Shown: positions 49,095-59,259 of the stretch, one piece after another | How positions within the stretch are numbered: the first letter of the stretch is position 1 | Layout of the letters: every line of letters begins with the position of its first letter | Assembly: GCF_000002875.2 (NCBI RefSeq) | Contig: NC_009415.2 | Location: 1,374,001-1,438,000 of the forward strand | DNA length: 64,000 bases | Reading direction: 5' to 3' | Source of the DNA: Leishmania infantum JPCM5 | Taxonomy: Eukaryota > Euglenozoa > Kinetoplastea > Trypanosomatida > Trypanosomatidae | Notes under the pieces: model-generated | Seen by the model: the letters and a program-made list of their open reading frames with translations, nothing else | The model's database searches: none | What the model was told of the DNA's origin: nothing | Program-made: the position numbers and the translations under genes

Positions 49095-50553
49095 CAAGCC
49101 CTGAGAAACACGCGCCAACCAACACAGAGGGCAGAAGCAAAGGGCTGCTGTCGTTGTCGAGTGTCACGCACTCACCAATGAGCACGCGACGCAGAGGCTG
49201 AAGAAAACAGCAGGCACACAGCGATACTCTGATCCGACGGGCAGCGGCGCCTACAGCCAGTTGCCCACAAGCGCCATCAGCCCCATACCCACCCACAGAG
49301 ACACAAACAGCATGATCTTCTTCACCGTGCGGTGCCCCTGCCCATCGCAGCAGTAGTGCTTCACATCCGCCACAAAGTCACCAAGCAGCAGCGTGAAGGC
49401 GAGGTACAGCAGGATGCCGCCGCACAGCGTGTCCAGTACAGCAACAACAGTGGCGAAGCCGCTGCCGGACATCGCAGACGGCGACACGGACACGGCAATC
49501 GCGGCCGCTGCCATGCCAGCTGGCGCGCTGAGGGAGAACACAAGGGCAAGAACAACATCCAGGGTGGCCGAAAACTTGGCGTCCACGAGACGCGACCCAA
49601 CCGCCATGCCCTCGAACAGCTGGTGGAACACAAGCGCCACAAGCAGCGGCTTCAGCTCACTGTCTTTCTTGAGCCCGACATCCAGGCCCACAAACACGCT
49701 GTGCAGCGTCACACCGAACTCCATGCACACGGCGGAGATCACGCAGCGGAGGTAACCCATGTCCCGTGGTGGCGCCACTGACAGATGTTGGTGCCCGTGA
49801 GCAGCGGGCTCATCGCAGTGATGGTGTTGCACCGGGTGCTCCGGCGACAGCGCCACCAGCGGCACCTCACAATCATCCAACGCAGCGACGGGCACCGTCG
49901 TCTGTGCACCGCTCTTCAAACTCGTGCTCTTACGTTCATCGGTCAAAGGCCCATCCGCCGGTGCTAGGCCCGAGGTGACGCCGGCGTCCACATCAGGGGA
50001 GAGCCCGCAGCACTCGCCGTCGCCCTTGCTTTCCGCCTTGGCCGCCTCTGCCTCTCTCTTCAGCTTGGCCTTCATCCAGCGCTCAGCGATGTCCGCCAGC
50101 TGCATGTCCAGCGCCTGCATCAGCAGCACAGCAATCAGGGCAAGCAAGAAGTACAGCGGCCCGTAACTCTTCAGCACGGCGGGGATGCAATCCTCCGAGA
50201 AAGCCTCGGCGCCCTCGAAGATCAGGTGAATCGTCGACACAGACAGCAGCACGCCCGTTGCAGCGGACTTCGCCACGGAGAACACATACGGGTATCTCAC
50301 GAGAGAAGGGATGCACTTGCCGAGAATCGGAATCGCAGTGCCGAGGAGCGACACGAAGAGAATCAGGAACAGCGCGCCGACATGCAGGCCAAGTGAGTAG
50401 GCCCCGGTGAAGCCCCTGCACAGCGAGTGCTCTGTCTCTCCAACGTTGGCAGTGCTCGAGCCGTCGGCGTTGAGCGGCGCAGACACACGATACCCGAGCG
50501 CCATCAGGTACCTTGTGCTCGCCTCCACGCTCAGTTTCGCCGTCTCCATGGTT
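49095..50553. repeat. Right copy of 1459-bp direct repeat carrying LIT1
   Basis: Apparently identical to 45136-46594. The identity stops abruptly at both ends, giving copy B its own 5' leader and own distal 3' UTR. Confidence 0.93.
49251..50549 (-). CDS. LIT1: LIT1 ferrous iron transporter (ZIP family), copy B
   Basis: 432-residue protein identical to copy A, with the same membrane helices, His-rich loop and metal-path residues H108, D263, H283, H309 and E313. The frame is open to 50891, but the start is the ATG at 50549 (METAKLSVEAS): upstream sequence is a pyrimidine-rich tract and an acceptor AG lies at 50594-50593. This is the transcriptionally upstream copy of the pair. Identity at the nucleotide level with copy A, including silent sites, points to recent duplication or ongoing gene conversion. 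Confidence 0.96.
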   Translation of the reverse strand: METAKLSVEASTRYLMALGYRVSAPLNADGSSTANVGETEHSLCRGFTGAYSLGLHVGALFLILFVSLLGTAIPILGKCIPSLVRYPYVFSVAKSAATGVLLSVSTIHLIFEGAEAFSEDCIPAVLKSYGPLYFLLALIAVLLMQALDMQLADIAERWMKAKLKREAEAAKAESKGDGECCGLSPDVDAGVTSGLAPADGPLTDERKSTSLKSGAQTTVPVAALDDCEVPLVALSPEHPVQHHHCDEPAAHGHQHLSVAPPRDMGYLRCVISAVCMEFGVTLHSVFVGLDVGLKKDSELKPLLVALVFHQLFEGMAVGSRLVDAKFSATLDVVLALVFSLSAPAGMAAAAIAVSVSPSAMSGSGFATVVAVLDTLCGGILLYLAFTLLLGDFVADVKHYCCDGQGHRTVKKIMLFVSLWVGMGLMALVGNWL

Positions 50554-52211
50554 TGAGGTGGAAGGAGGGCGGTGGGCGGAAAAGTGGTGCTTCTGGTAAA
50601 ACAAGAAAGAGGGGGATGGAGGATGAAAGGCTGCGTGCGGAAGAGAAGGAAAGCCGGTGATGAAGACAGGGCAACGGGGGCAGGGAGTGGGTGAATTATG
50701 AGGTAGGCGGACAAGAGTGAGGGAGAGCGTATGTGTAGGTGTGTGTGCTGTGTGGATGCAAAGAAGCGGCAGGCCAGATGGAGCAGCGTAGAAAAAAATG
50801 AGGGAGCGAGCAGTGGTGGCGGTGGCGTGGAGACGACACTGGTGGAACAGCAACAAAACATTGGCGCCACGGTCGTCCTCTCCGCGCGCACTGGATAATT
50901 ATCTTTGTATGGCGATGTAGGGGAGCAGGCGGCCGCGCGAAACGACGTGTCACGTGAGTGAGCTCAGCAGTATCGTCAGCAAGACGCCCTCTTCTCAGCC
51001 GAGCTCAGCGTGCACACACCGGTGGGCAGCAGTGGCGGCGCAAGAGAACATGGAGACGAGAGCTGGCGGCAACCGCTCACCCAGGTGTAACCGCTAAAAG
51101 TGACCGCGTGAATTTGACGGCCAAAATGAAGTTTACGGCTCCAACGCCAGCGCTGCCGACGCATGCTCGATGGAGATATCCGGCGCAGAAGACGTGCGAT
51201 GAAGACGACCAACTCGGCTTACGCATACAAAAAGAAGCACGGTCGGGCGTTCCCGCGGCCATTTAGTCACGGATGACCACCTTGAGGTGCCCGCACGTGC
51301 GTGACAACGAAAGTAGAAACCATCACGTGAAGGCTAACTTGGTGGAGAAAGAGGACGGACAGATGCTCCGCACACACACCCATGCACACGCTAGCCCACA
51401 CATACGTCAACAGACGTCCAGCGAAGCACTACTCCTACATGTCTACCGACTCACAAAAAGTTGAAAATCGGGAGAAAAGGAGGCGCACAGCAGTTGCCGA
51501 GGCGGTTGGGAGCGCAGGAACAACAAGAGGAAAACAGTGATCCGTGTGACCGGCAAGACACACGCACACGCGCGCGTAAAAGGAGAATGCGCAAGCGGCG
51601 ATCCCGCACAGACACCAGAGGAGGAGGAGAGGAGACGAGGCAAAGAGAGAGAGACACTAAAGCTCACAAGCATACGCACGCTTGGGCACGTCACTGTGAC
51701 CATCGACAACAACGCCGACGCTCAAAAATGTCCCATGCGCCCAACGACAGCGCTGCACTCACGAAAACAGGCGTGCAAGGGAGCAGTAAGCCGTTAAAAT
51801 TGGCGAATCCGTCAAGCAGGCGATGTGCCGCTCAGAAACTCATACAAGATTCACCGAAGCGTTGCTTGCCTACAAGCGCGCATGCAACGCAGCCCTACGC
51901 GAGCAAGCGGATGAAACCGTCAGCTAATGGTTCGCATACTGGCTCACCACGCATCGCAATCAATCGCGTTCCGCTTCTGTATGGATCGCGGCTGGCACAG
52001 AAACAAAAAGACGGTCGTCCCCTCAGATACGCCAAGAAACGACGACAACACAGACCGAGAGGGACGCAAGTCACTCCAGGCAGCGAATGCCGCTCTGCAC
52101 GCTCCTTCGTTCGCCGTATACGACGGCCGCCACGATACGCGTGCACCCCATACAGACGCTCACACGCGGACAGACTCGCAACCCACAAATGGCAAAGGTC
52201 ACGCTGCCCAG
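50554..52211. other. Spacer between LIT1 copy B and the LIT1 fossil
   Basis: 1.66 kb with the copy B leader and pyrimidine-rich runs (minus strand) at 50555-50700. Beyond about 51450 composition is less biased. No intact gene is seen. Confidence 0.5.
50593..50594 (-). promoter_or_regulatory. Probable spliced-leader acceptor AG for LIT1 copy B
   Basis: Pyrimidine-rich run CCATCCCCCTCTTTCTTG on the minus strand, followed by TTTTACCAG; the leader to ATG 50549 would be about 43 nt. Confidence 0.6.
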
Positions 52212-52800
52212 TCAGCTGCCCACAAGCGCCATCAGCCCCATACCCACCCACAGAGACACAAACAGCATGATCTTGTTCACCGTGCGGTGCCCCTGCCCAT
52301 CGCAGCAGTAGTGCTTCACATCCGCCACAAAGTCACCAAGCAGCAGCGTGAAGGCGAGGTACATCAGAATGCCGCCGATCCATAGCAGTCGTCCACAGCG
52401 ACCACGTCCATGCGGCGCACATCGGCCCGCTTTCTTCCCTTTGGTCACCGCTCAGATAACGCAGCCAGCTGCAGGTGGATCACCTGCATCATCAGCACAG
52501 CAACCAGTGCAAACAGGAGCTGGTGTTGGTCGCATCTTTTAAGAAGGTCGTACATGCACTCCTAGTCGAACGCCTCCGCGCCAGCGTCGAGCAGGTGAGT
52601 CATCGACACGGGCAGCAGCACATCGGTCGTGGCTGTTTTGCCAACCGTGAAAGCGATGGGGTGGTCGAGTAACGCAGCTAAGTACTTTGTCATGATCGGC
52701 ATTCCGTCACGGGCAACGACACGCACAGGATCAGGAATATAGCGTATAAGAGCCCCTCAGCAGAGTAAGCACCATTCACACTGCTTGACAAGAGCGCTTA
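52212..52800 (-). pseudogene. Decayed and internally deleted third LIT1/ZIP copy
   Basis: A ZIP gene fossil in the same orientation as the LIT1 pair. The 3' part (52212-52376) is nearly identical to LIT1 (YLAFTLLLGDFVADVKHYCC; HRTVNKIMLFVSLWVGMGLM) and ends early at a TGA where LIT1 has Trp two codons before its stop. After a deletion that removes the His-rich loop and the membrane helices with H283, H309 and E313, the sequence resumes at LIT1 residues about 95-155 but is strongly diverged: FTVGKTATTDVLLPVSMTHL, DAGAEAFD then a stop, LLFALVAVLMMQVIHLQLAA, then a stop in place of the Trp of AERW. Several stops are present, so it cannot make a transporter. Confidence 0.88.
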
Positions 52801-53200
52801 TCCCCTCCCTATGCTACAGCCAGCAGCTCCATCGAGATCTGAGCCGGCATTGCCGAGCTCAGCCGTTTGCGTGAAAAGCTGCGCTGGCTCCCGTGTAGCA
52901 CTGGACCAACTACGAACACACCGACGCGCCATCGGCTGCACGCGGTGGAATGAAAGAGATGATAAATCAGAAAGAGACACCGCAGCAAAGAAATAGACGG
53001 AACGCACACTGTGCGCGGCGGTGGTGTGCTAGTGGATACCAAACGCCTTTACCAAGCCCTGTGGTGTCGCGAACGGTCACTCAAGATCTTCGAAGAAGCT
53101 TAGACGAAGAAGGCAAAGTCGTTCATATAAGAGAGAGAAGCGGTGACAAGTGCGTTTCCACGAGTCGGTGAGGGCGTGCTACGACCGCGTAACAACGCAT
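52801..53200. other. Spacer, nothing recognised
   Basis: About 400 bases upstream of the LIT1 fossil; the 5' end of the old ZIP gene may extend here but I cannot align it. Confidence 0.4.
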
Positions 53201-54000
53201 GGTCGGAGACGCGCTCATCGATGATAATCAACAGGGGGGGAGGTTCCCCTTTTGCTGGCGAGATATCCGCTGCCGCATGGCAAAAGCACCGCACGCCGTT
53301 GAGGAGTAGCTTCTAGCTCTGCTGTACGCAAACGCACGCTGACGTACCCAAACTGCATGCCAAATGGTACGACCCGCTCCCCTGTGCTTTGAGGAAGCCA
53401 CAGCCGCCCTTCTTGCAGATTTCGCTGCGTGGGGGTCGTGCCCCTCGTCCATCGAACAAGGTATGAATCGCTGTACATGAAAGCCCCCAATTCTGGCAAG
53501 CCCTCATCCATTTCTGGGCATAGAGCACCTTCTCTGCATGATTCTGCCGCACCGTGAGTGCGGCATGCACACTAATGCTGAGCTTGTAAGCGCGTGCTCT
53601 CGCCATCCAGGAGCGCCAACCTCCTCCATCGCCACACTAAGAAGATTGTGCTGCGAGTCGAATGCAGCAGAGGGGTCCTCGAAGGCGTCAAAGAACGCTG
53701 CCGTCACGGAGATAGCATCGTATGTGCTGAGAGCAGTCCTCAGCGACGGCACAGGGGCTGGAAAAGCAAAAGGAGTAGCGAATCCCCTCGACGTCAGCAG
53801 GGCAGAGGTGTTGGAGTTGCAAGGTCCAAAGCGGGGACCATTCCTCTGCAGCGTCGCTGTTACACGTGGAGTGAAGGGCACTGCGTTTCAATGCTTGAGA
53901 GTGCCACAAGAATGTGAATCGAGCCAAGAAGGCGGGGGAATGATTGGGTGTAGCAGCGCACAAAGAAAGATAGGCGACACCTCATAATACGCAGCAGCGA
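53200..54000 (-). pseudogene. Possible degenerate coding relic, perhaps retroelement-like
   Basis: On the minus strand a 125-codon frame (53881-53504) includes TAAFFDAFEDPSAAFDSQHN followed by LLSVAMEEVGAPGW, which weakly recalls the AFDSVxHxxLLxxLxxxGxP block of reverse transcriptases of the ingi/L1Tc type. Leishmania genomes are known to hold degenerate ingi-related elements (DIREs). Further protein-like pieces occur in other frames down to about 53215. The match is short and judged by eye, and no YADD motif or poly-A tail was found. An unrelated decayed gene is equally possible. Confidence 0.25.
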
Positions 54001-54291
54001 GAAGGTGAAACAACATAGCGCAGGCCTTTCAGAAAACCCCCTTATCGGACTTCTCCGACAACTCCCTCGCTAAAGTACTCCGAAGCGATGACGGCCGGCG
54101 CCTCGTGAACCGATGGCTATCAAAAAGCTTCATTCCGGTGATGCGACAAGATGCCCATGCGCAGGCATACGTGTCATCCTCGTGTTTCCCTTGTCGTCGC
54201 CCGCGCAGCCCGAAAATACGCGAGCCATCGCATACGTGGAAAAGTACACCTCCACTCTATTCAGCGAAAGAAAGCAAAGAGACCAGCACGG
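54000..54291. other. 3' flank of the BTB gene
   Basis: About 290 bases, no gene seen. Confidence 0.5.
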
Positions 54292-55308
54292 CTACGTTGG
54301 CACGATGGTCACCTGAGAGCTCCGGGCGGCAATGGAGCTAAAGGCATACTGGCGCCCTGCCGGCAAGCGCTCCATCGCCACGCAGTACTCTCCATTCACA
54401 ACCCAGCGGACAATGCGCTCATCGGCGTCAAAGATGATGCGTATGATCGCGCCAGCCGGGAACGGGAGCCCCGTCTCGACCACCCGCGGCTCGCCAAGGT
54501 AGAAGGACAGCTTGCCGTCGTTCCAATAGAACGCACCGTTGTTGCCGTCATGCGGCGGCGTGACCGGCTCCTCCGCAGAGCCGACGTTTGAGCTAATCAT
54601 CCCGACAGCCACACGATCACACTGGGAAACGCTGAAGTCGATGTGATGCTGGCCCGTGCTGAAGAAATCGCTCGCGACACCCAGCACGGCATCGGAGATC
54701 AGCTTTGAGTTGTGCAGGGGATTGCGAAAGTAGTACTGCGACGATGTAATGTGGAACCGGGAGTTCCACAAGCCTGACAAGCCGTAGTACGCGGCCTCCT
54801 CACGGCACGAGTCCATCCATTCCTCTGGAATCGCGTTCTTGTATCCACGTAGGAGATTGAGCAGCATGCCGAAGAGTCGCGCATTTCTTTCCGGGATCGA
54901 AACGACAGCGTCAGTCATCGTCTCGTCGTTGCCATCACGAGAGCGCTTGCGGCCACGGGCACTCGCGTCTGCAGCCCCCTTAGCAGATGACGTACTACAG
55001 AAGTGCAGCCTTGCAAGGGAAAACAGCAGCGAGCCAGGGTCCTTCTCCAACAGCGCGCGCGACACAGCAAAGTCCTTGCCGCCGACGCAAAAGGAAACTA
55101 CCGATGGAACATGCGATGGTAGCCTCGACAACCCCTCGTATCTCCGCTTCAGGTGCGCACAGAGCTCTGCCAGCGAGTCCGACTCACGCCTGAACCCCAC
55201 ACCCGAGCTCAGCAGTGGGCGAGAGATCAGCGACGACGACACACCACGAGCCGCCGTCGTAGAAAAGGTGTTCGCAACAGCCGCCGGCGGTTCCTCGTCC
55301 GAATCCAT
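54292..55308 (-). CDS. BTB/POZ (KCTD/T1-type) protein with C-terminal SPRY-like domain
   Basis: Predicted 338 residues from ATG 55308 (MDSDEEPPAAVANTF). Residues about 68-170 look like a T1-type BTB domain: VVSFCVGGKDFAVSRALLEK and DPGSLLFSL match the pattern VxlNVGGxxFxTxxxTLxxxPxS. A basic insert (ARGRKRSRD) splits it. Residues about 200-338 resemble a SPRY/B30.2 beta-sandwich: FYWNDGKLSFYLGE, then PAGAIIRIIFDADERIVRWV and NGEYCVAM match the VGVxxD...vxFxxNG style ending. BTB domains oligomerise and often recruit cullin-3 E3 ligases, while SPRY domains bind protein targets, so an adaptor role is plausible. The open frame reaches 55461 but begins with TTG; in-frame ATGs at 55377 and 55362 are possible alternatives, depending on which AG is used. 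Confidence 0.85.
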   Translation of the reverse strand: MDSDEEPPAAVANTFSTTAARGVSSSLISRPLLSSGVGFRRESDSLAELCAHLKRRYEGLSRLPSHVPSVVSFCVGGKDFAVSRALLEKDPGSLLFSLARLHFCSTSSAKGAADASARGRKRSRDGNDETMTDAVVSIPERNARLFGMLLNLLRGYKNAIPEEWMDSCREEAAYYGLSGLWNSRFHITSSQYYFRNPLHNSKLISDAVLGVASDFFSTGQHHIDFSVSQCDRVAVGMISSNVGSAEEPVTPPHDGNNGAFYWNDGKLSFYLGEPRVVETGLPFPAGAIIRIIFDADERIVRWVVNGEYCVAMERLPAGRQYAFSSIAARSSQVTIVPT

Positions 55309-56016
55309 GCCGTAAATCAGCGGGCCCACAATACGAACGACAATGATCGACTGAAGCCCCATACAGCTGCCGCCCATGCGACTCACAGGTCCCACCACCT
55401 CAGTACACCCAGAGGGGAAAGGGCCAGAGGGGAGCGAGAAACAAAAGCAAGCAGATATCAAAAGAAGGTTTTCGTTCTAAGCGCAACTTCGCCTCGCTCG
55501 CTTTACCAACTTAAGACTAAAAAAGACGACGGGTACTGTTGTCACGCCAGCACTAACGAGCTCCCCCCACTAAAGAGACGCACGCTGTGAAGGACAAGAG
55601 CAAATGGGAGAACGAGAAGAGTCGACAACCGCGGAGGGAGACGTCAACATAAAAAGTCATGCATGGTTCGCTGATGCGGAGGCTGTCCTGACAAGGCCAC
55701 TGCCCGGCGAGGGACCAGCAGTGCAGCACAGGTACGAGATGCGGCCGCCTATGCATTCGGCACGAGGCGCGGGGATGGCCCTCTGCGGTGTCCTCCCGAA
55801 TTCTCCGAGGCTTCGCCTCGTTTACGCTGATTTGCATCGAGAGAGGAGCGCCCTTTTGTAAAACAGCCGGCGAAGGAAATAAGAGACGTCTACAAGCACC
55901 GGCGCACGGCACACAAACACGCGCGCGAAATGAGTAGAAATCGAAATACGGCCGTTTAGGGGGCGGCACCACCGATAATATCGCCGCTCTCGCATACACC
56001 GCAGGCCTTTGCGGCA
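55309..56016. other. Spacer between M16 peptidase and BTB genes
   Basis: About 700 bases with the 3' UTR of the peptidase gene. A pyrimidine-rich tract (minus strand, 55405-55460) ending near CTGAG at about 55393 is the likely BTB acceptor. No gene is seen. Confidence 0.5.
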
Positions 56017-59000
56017 TCAATAGGCGTTGCACTTGACAAGGCAAAGTCCGTGCTGATACTCGAGGGCAGAAGCATAAGAGGTAATCTCGACACAGCTGCT
56101 GCCATCCGAAAAGGTAGGCAGCGTCAGCGGCTCAGTGTCCTCTGATGCGTCCCCTGGCGCGTCGTCGCTGTCCTCCTGCCTCGACCGCACGCTCGGCAGA
56201 GGAACGCGGCGGTTGCCTGGCTCAGCGAGCACATCGGCGGCAACGGTGCGAGCGTTATTGATGCACAGCGCCAACGCACGAGACTCGCTGCGATTGTTAA
56301 AGAAGTAATTGCGGAGGTGCGACTTTACATCCTCCGCGGTGATGGCCAAGAGAGCGGCAATCGTCCGCTGCCGACTTTCAAACTTCGACAGGCTGACATA
56401 CTCACCCTCAAGGCGCTTGACATCGCCCTCGACAGAGTCGGGCACCTTCTCCAGAGCCGCGATAAGACCCCTCTTCACCTTCTCGACCTCCTCGGCGGAG
56501 CACACCGTGTCCAGCTGCGCCTCCACAGCAGACAAGAAGGCGACAATGCGGGAGAGCAGGTATACGCAGTCCACATCCTTCAGTGCACTCTGCACCACGA
56601 AGAGTGCGTGCGCTGTGCAGTAGTCGACACTGCTTTCAGCAAACACAACGTAGCCCAATGCCTCCCGCGTGCGCAGCACGTTGAAGAAAGAGGAGCTGAT
56701 GAGCTTCATTGCGGTGTCTGTGAGCGCCATCACGCGCGGAGTGGCCTCGCCGATGATGACGTCGACGACAACAGCCGCGTTCGGGTCGGCCGGGTTCGAT
56801 GGTGGCATTGAGAGGACATCGAAGGAGCAGAGCACGCTCTCGTTTGCTTTCCCATCTCCAGCACGTGGGCCGTATGTGTCGCGCACACGTGGTATGGTCT
56901 CCTTCAGCGGGATTGGAATGGTTAACGTCCCCAGGAGGTCCTCCAGCCGACCAACCAGCATTTCGCGCACATCCTGTATGGAGAGCACGTTCCCTGCAAC
57001 GAAGCACTCGAGCAGGAGACCACTCTCCAAGTACTGCTTCACAAAGGTGCAGTAGCCCTCGTACGTGGCGGCAGACTCGCACGCAATCATCTCGTTAAAC
57101 AAGTAGTACGTGTGCCGCGTCGCTTTCTTCTGTGTCTCGTGGAGAACTTTGTAAGGCTGCGCCATCCCCACGTTCTTGAGCTTCTGCACGCCTGTCTCCA
57201 GGTACGTCGCGTACTCCTCCGCAGTACCCTGGAGCACCTCCATGGACAGCCCCTTGCGCACTACGGCGAAGAAAAACTCGTACAGCTTCTGCGACGGGCC
57301 CTCCACAGCAAAGCCCAGCCCCGTTGGCGAGAAGATCACCTCATTCGTGAGCGACGCTAGCATCGCGTAGTAGGCCATCTCCGTGAGTGCGTTGGACAGT
57401 ATGCCGTGCATGACGCGCGTGTACAGCCGGTTCAGCGGGCTCGCGGACGCAACGGGTGAGAGAACGTTGCACCGCAGCGCCATCTTGAAGGTGCTGTGGT
57501 GCCCGGCATCCTTCCTCACATATGTCACGGCGTGCGGGGAGGCGATCTCGTCCACCGCCTCCTCAGCGGCCGGCGGGTAAATTGTGAAGTCTGTGGCGAT
57601 GAAGGGGTTCGTGGACGGCAACGCCAGCTCCGGCGGATACGGCCCGCTGATGAGACTCTGCCACCGCGCCTCGTGCTCCTCCGGTATCTTAACCGTCTGG
57701 TACAGCGCCCTGTGAAAGCGCGAGACGTTGCTGACCCGCACCTGGGCGAAGGCCGGCAGCGAGAGAAACAGCTCCTCAGCCGACGCGTTACTCTCACTCG
57801 CTTGCTCCGTCTCCTCTGCGGTCTCCTCCTCGGCACTCTGGCTGTCCTCGTCATCCTCCTCGTCATGCTGCTGTGCATGGCTCTCCACGGGGTTTCCCTC
57901 CGCCGGCGTGGCGCCGGTGGCTGCATCGATCGGCATATCTCCCCACTGCATGACCATCACGCAGTTCTGCGGTGTCAGCTGACGCACATAGGCCAGAACC
58001 GCCTCCATATCGTCCTCGAGCACCACGTTGCCGCCGATCCAGCAGTGCTCCAGGTCCGTGGCGTTGGCGTTCTGCGCAAGCGCGACGCAGTGGTTCGCCG
58101 GCGAGCCAGCGTCAACGCTCTCAAAGAAGAGGCGCTCCTCCGCCTTCATCCCCTTGTACACCTCAGCGTCCACGCCATGCGCAATGGACTGGCCAATGCC
58201 CTGGTAGAGCAGGTCCACCACCTTCAGCGCGTTCCGGAACCCCTCCACTGTGAGTGTGACAGAGGCATCCAGGACTTCAAAGTCATCGTCCACGCGGTGG
58301 GAGCCGGCCAGCATGCCTGTCGCCCAGTTGCGCTTCTTCAGCACCCCGAGCACGGAGGTGTCGCACTCATGCCCGAGGAGGTGGGCAATGTACGCCGACG
58401 GCGTTGTGCGCCACGCCGACGACGGCGACCGCACCGCCCACATCAGTCGCAGCTCACGCATCTTCTGCACCGTGCGCACGTTGGTCCATGATCCGAGCGC
58501 GGCACTGGTGAACAGATGCTCGCCGGCCTCGAGGAAGGAAAAGCGCGGAACGGCCCCCTGCTTCATCCGCGCGAGCGGCCCCTCGATGAGGCTCAGCACC
58601 TCGTCGGCTGATCGCATGCTCACCACCACAATCGTCGCTCCATCCGCCAAGTAGTAGCGGGAGTGGAACGTTTTGAGCGACTCGCGCACGTCGATTCCCC
58701 GTCGCTGCGGCTCGTCCCGCAGGGTGGTGAGGTTGCCATTGCCGTAGCGGCTGCGTGGGTGCTTAGGGTTGCAGAAGTCACGGATCAGCTCGTCGAGACG
58801 CCAGTAGTCGCTATTGTGGTTCTTCTCGTCCTCGCTGTGCACCGCGTTCACCTCCCGGGCCACCGCACCGGGACTGAAGCTGGGAGACGCGAAGAACTCC
58901 ACAAACCGCTCTAGCGCCCCCTCGAGGCTGCCATCGCTGACGCTGAAGTAGTACACCGTATCGCAGTCTTCGGTGAAGGCGTTGGTGAGGCCGCTTGCTT

Positions 59001-59259
59001 TGGACACGAAACTGTCGAACTCGTCCTCCTTGGGGAACTTCTCTGTTCCCATAAAGAGCATGTGCTCGCAGAAGTGCGCCAGTCCAGGCAGCTCTACGGG
59101 GTCGTTCAGCTGGCCTGCACGAATGCACATGGCCGCCGCCGGCATTTTCGCGTTCGCATCCTGCACGATGACGCACTTGACGCCGTTGCTCAGGACATAG
59201 CCAGAGTACTTCGCGCGGATTACCGCTGGTGTGATTATGTGCTGGGCGACGCTTGCCAT
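56017..59259 (-). CDS. Insulysin-like M16 zinc metallopeptidase
   Basis: Predicted 1080 residues, the size of insulin-degrading enzyme and related clan ME peptidases that cut short peptides inside a closed chamber. The inverted zinc motif HxxEH is HFCEH (H62, E65 catalytic, H66), and the third ligand is E143 in VHSEDEKN, 77 residues downstream as in IDE. The following GLTNAFTEDCDTVYYF and SRYYLADGATIVVV blocks, and the C-terminal inactive half (EALGYVVFAES), are also typical. An acidic insert of about 40 residues (DEEDDEDSQSAEEETAEETE) lies near residue 500, in the linker between halves. The start is ATG 59259 (MASVAQHI); the frame is open to 59433, but an acceptor AG (ATCACAG, about 59308) lies between that upstream ATG and this one. 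There is no signal peptide, so it should be cytosolic. Confidence 0.95.
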   Translation of the reverse strand: MASVAQHIITPAVIRAKYSGYVLSNGVKCVIVQDANAKMPAAAMCIRAGQLNDPVELPGLAHFCEHMLFMGTEKFPKEDEFDSFVSKASGLTNAFTEDCDTVYYFSVSDGSLEGALERFVEFFASPSFSPGAVAREVNAVHSEDEKNHNSDYWRLDELIRDFCNPKHPRSRYGNGNLTTLRDEPQRRGIDVRESLKTFHSRYYLADGATIVVVSMRSADEVLSLIEGPLARMKQGAVPRFSFLEAGEHLFTSAALGSWTNVRTVQKMRELRLMWAVRSPSSAWRTTPSAYIAHLLGHECDTSVLGVLKKRNWATGMLAGSHRVDDDFEVLDASVTLTVEGFRNALKVVDLLYQGIGQSIAHGVDAEVYKGMKAEERLFFESVDAGSPANHCVALAQNANATDLEHCWIGGNVVLEDDMEAVLAYVRQLTPQNCVMVMQWGDMPIDAATGATPAEGNPVESHAQQHDEEDDEDSQSAEEETAEETEQASESNASAEELFLSLPAFAQVRVSNVSRFHRALYQTVKIPEEHEARWQSLISGPYPPELALPSTNPFIATDFTIYPPAAEEAVDEIASPHAVTYVRKDAGHHSTFKMALRCNVLSPVASASPLNRLYTRVMHGILSNALTEMAYYAMLASLTNEVIFSPTGLGFAVEGPSQKLYEFFFAVVRKGLSMEVLQGTAEEYATYLETGVQKLKNVGMAQPYKVLHETQKKATRHTYYLFNEMIACESAATYEGYCTFVKQYLESGLLLECFVAGNVLSIQDVREMLVGRLEDLLGTLTIPIPLKETIPRVRDTYGPRAGDGKANESVLCSFDVLSMPPSNPADPNAAVVVDVIIGEATPRVMALTDTAMKLISSSFFNVLRTREALGYVVFAESSVDYCTAHALFVVQSALKDVDCVYLLSRIVAFLSAVEAQLDTVCSAEEVEKVKRGLIAALEKVPDSVEGDVKRLEGEYVSLSKFESRQRTIAALLAITAEDVKSHLRNYFFNNRSESRALALCINNARTVAADVLAEPGNRRVPLPSVRSRQEDSDDAPGDASEDTEPLTLPTFSDGSSCVEITSYASALEYQHGLCLVKCNAY

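Noticed and set aside
50554..50891. N-terminal extension of LIT1 copy B
   Set aside because: Absent from copy A, coded by pyrimidine tract, and an acceptor AG (50594-50593) lies inside it.
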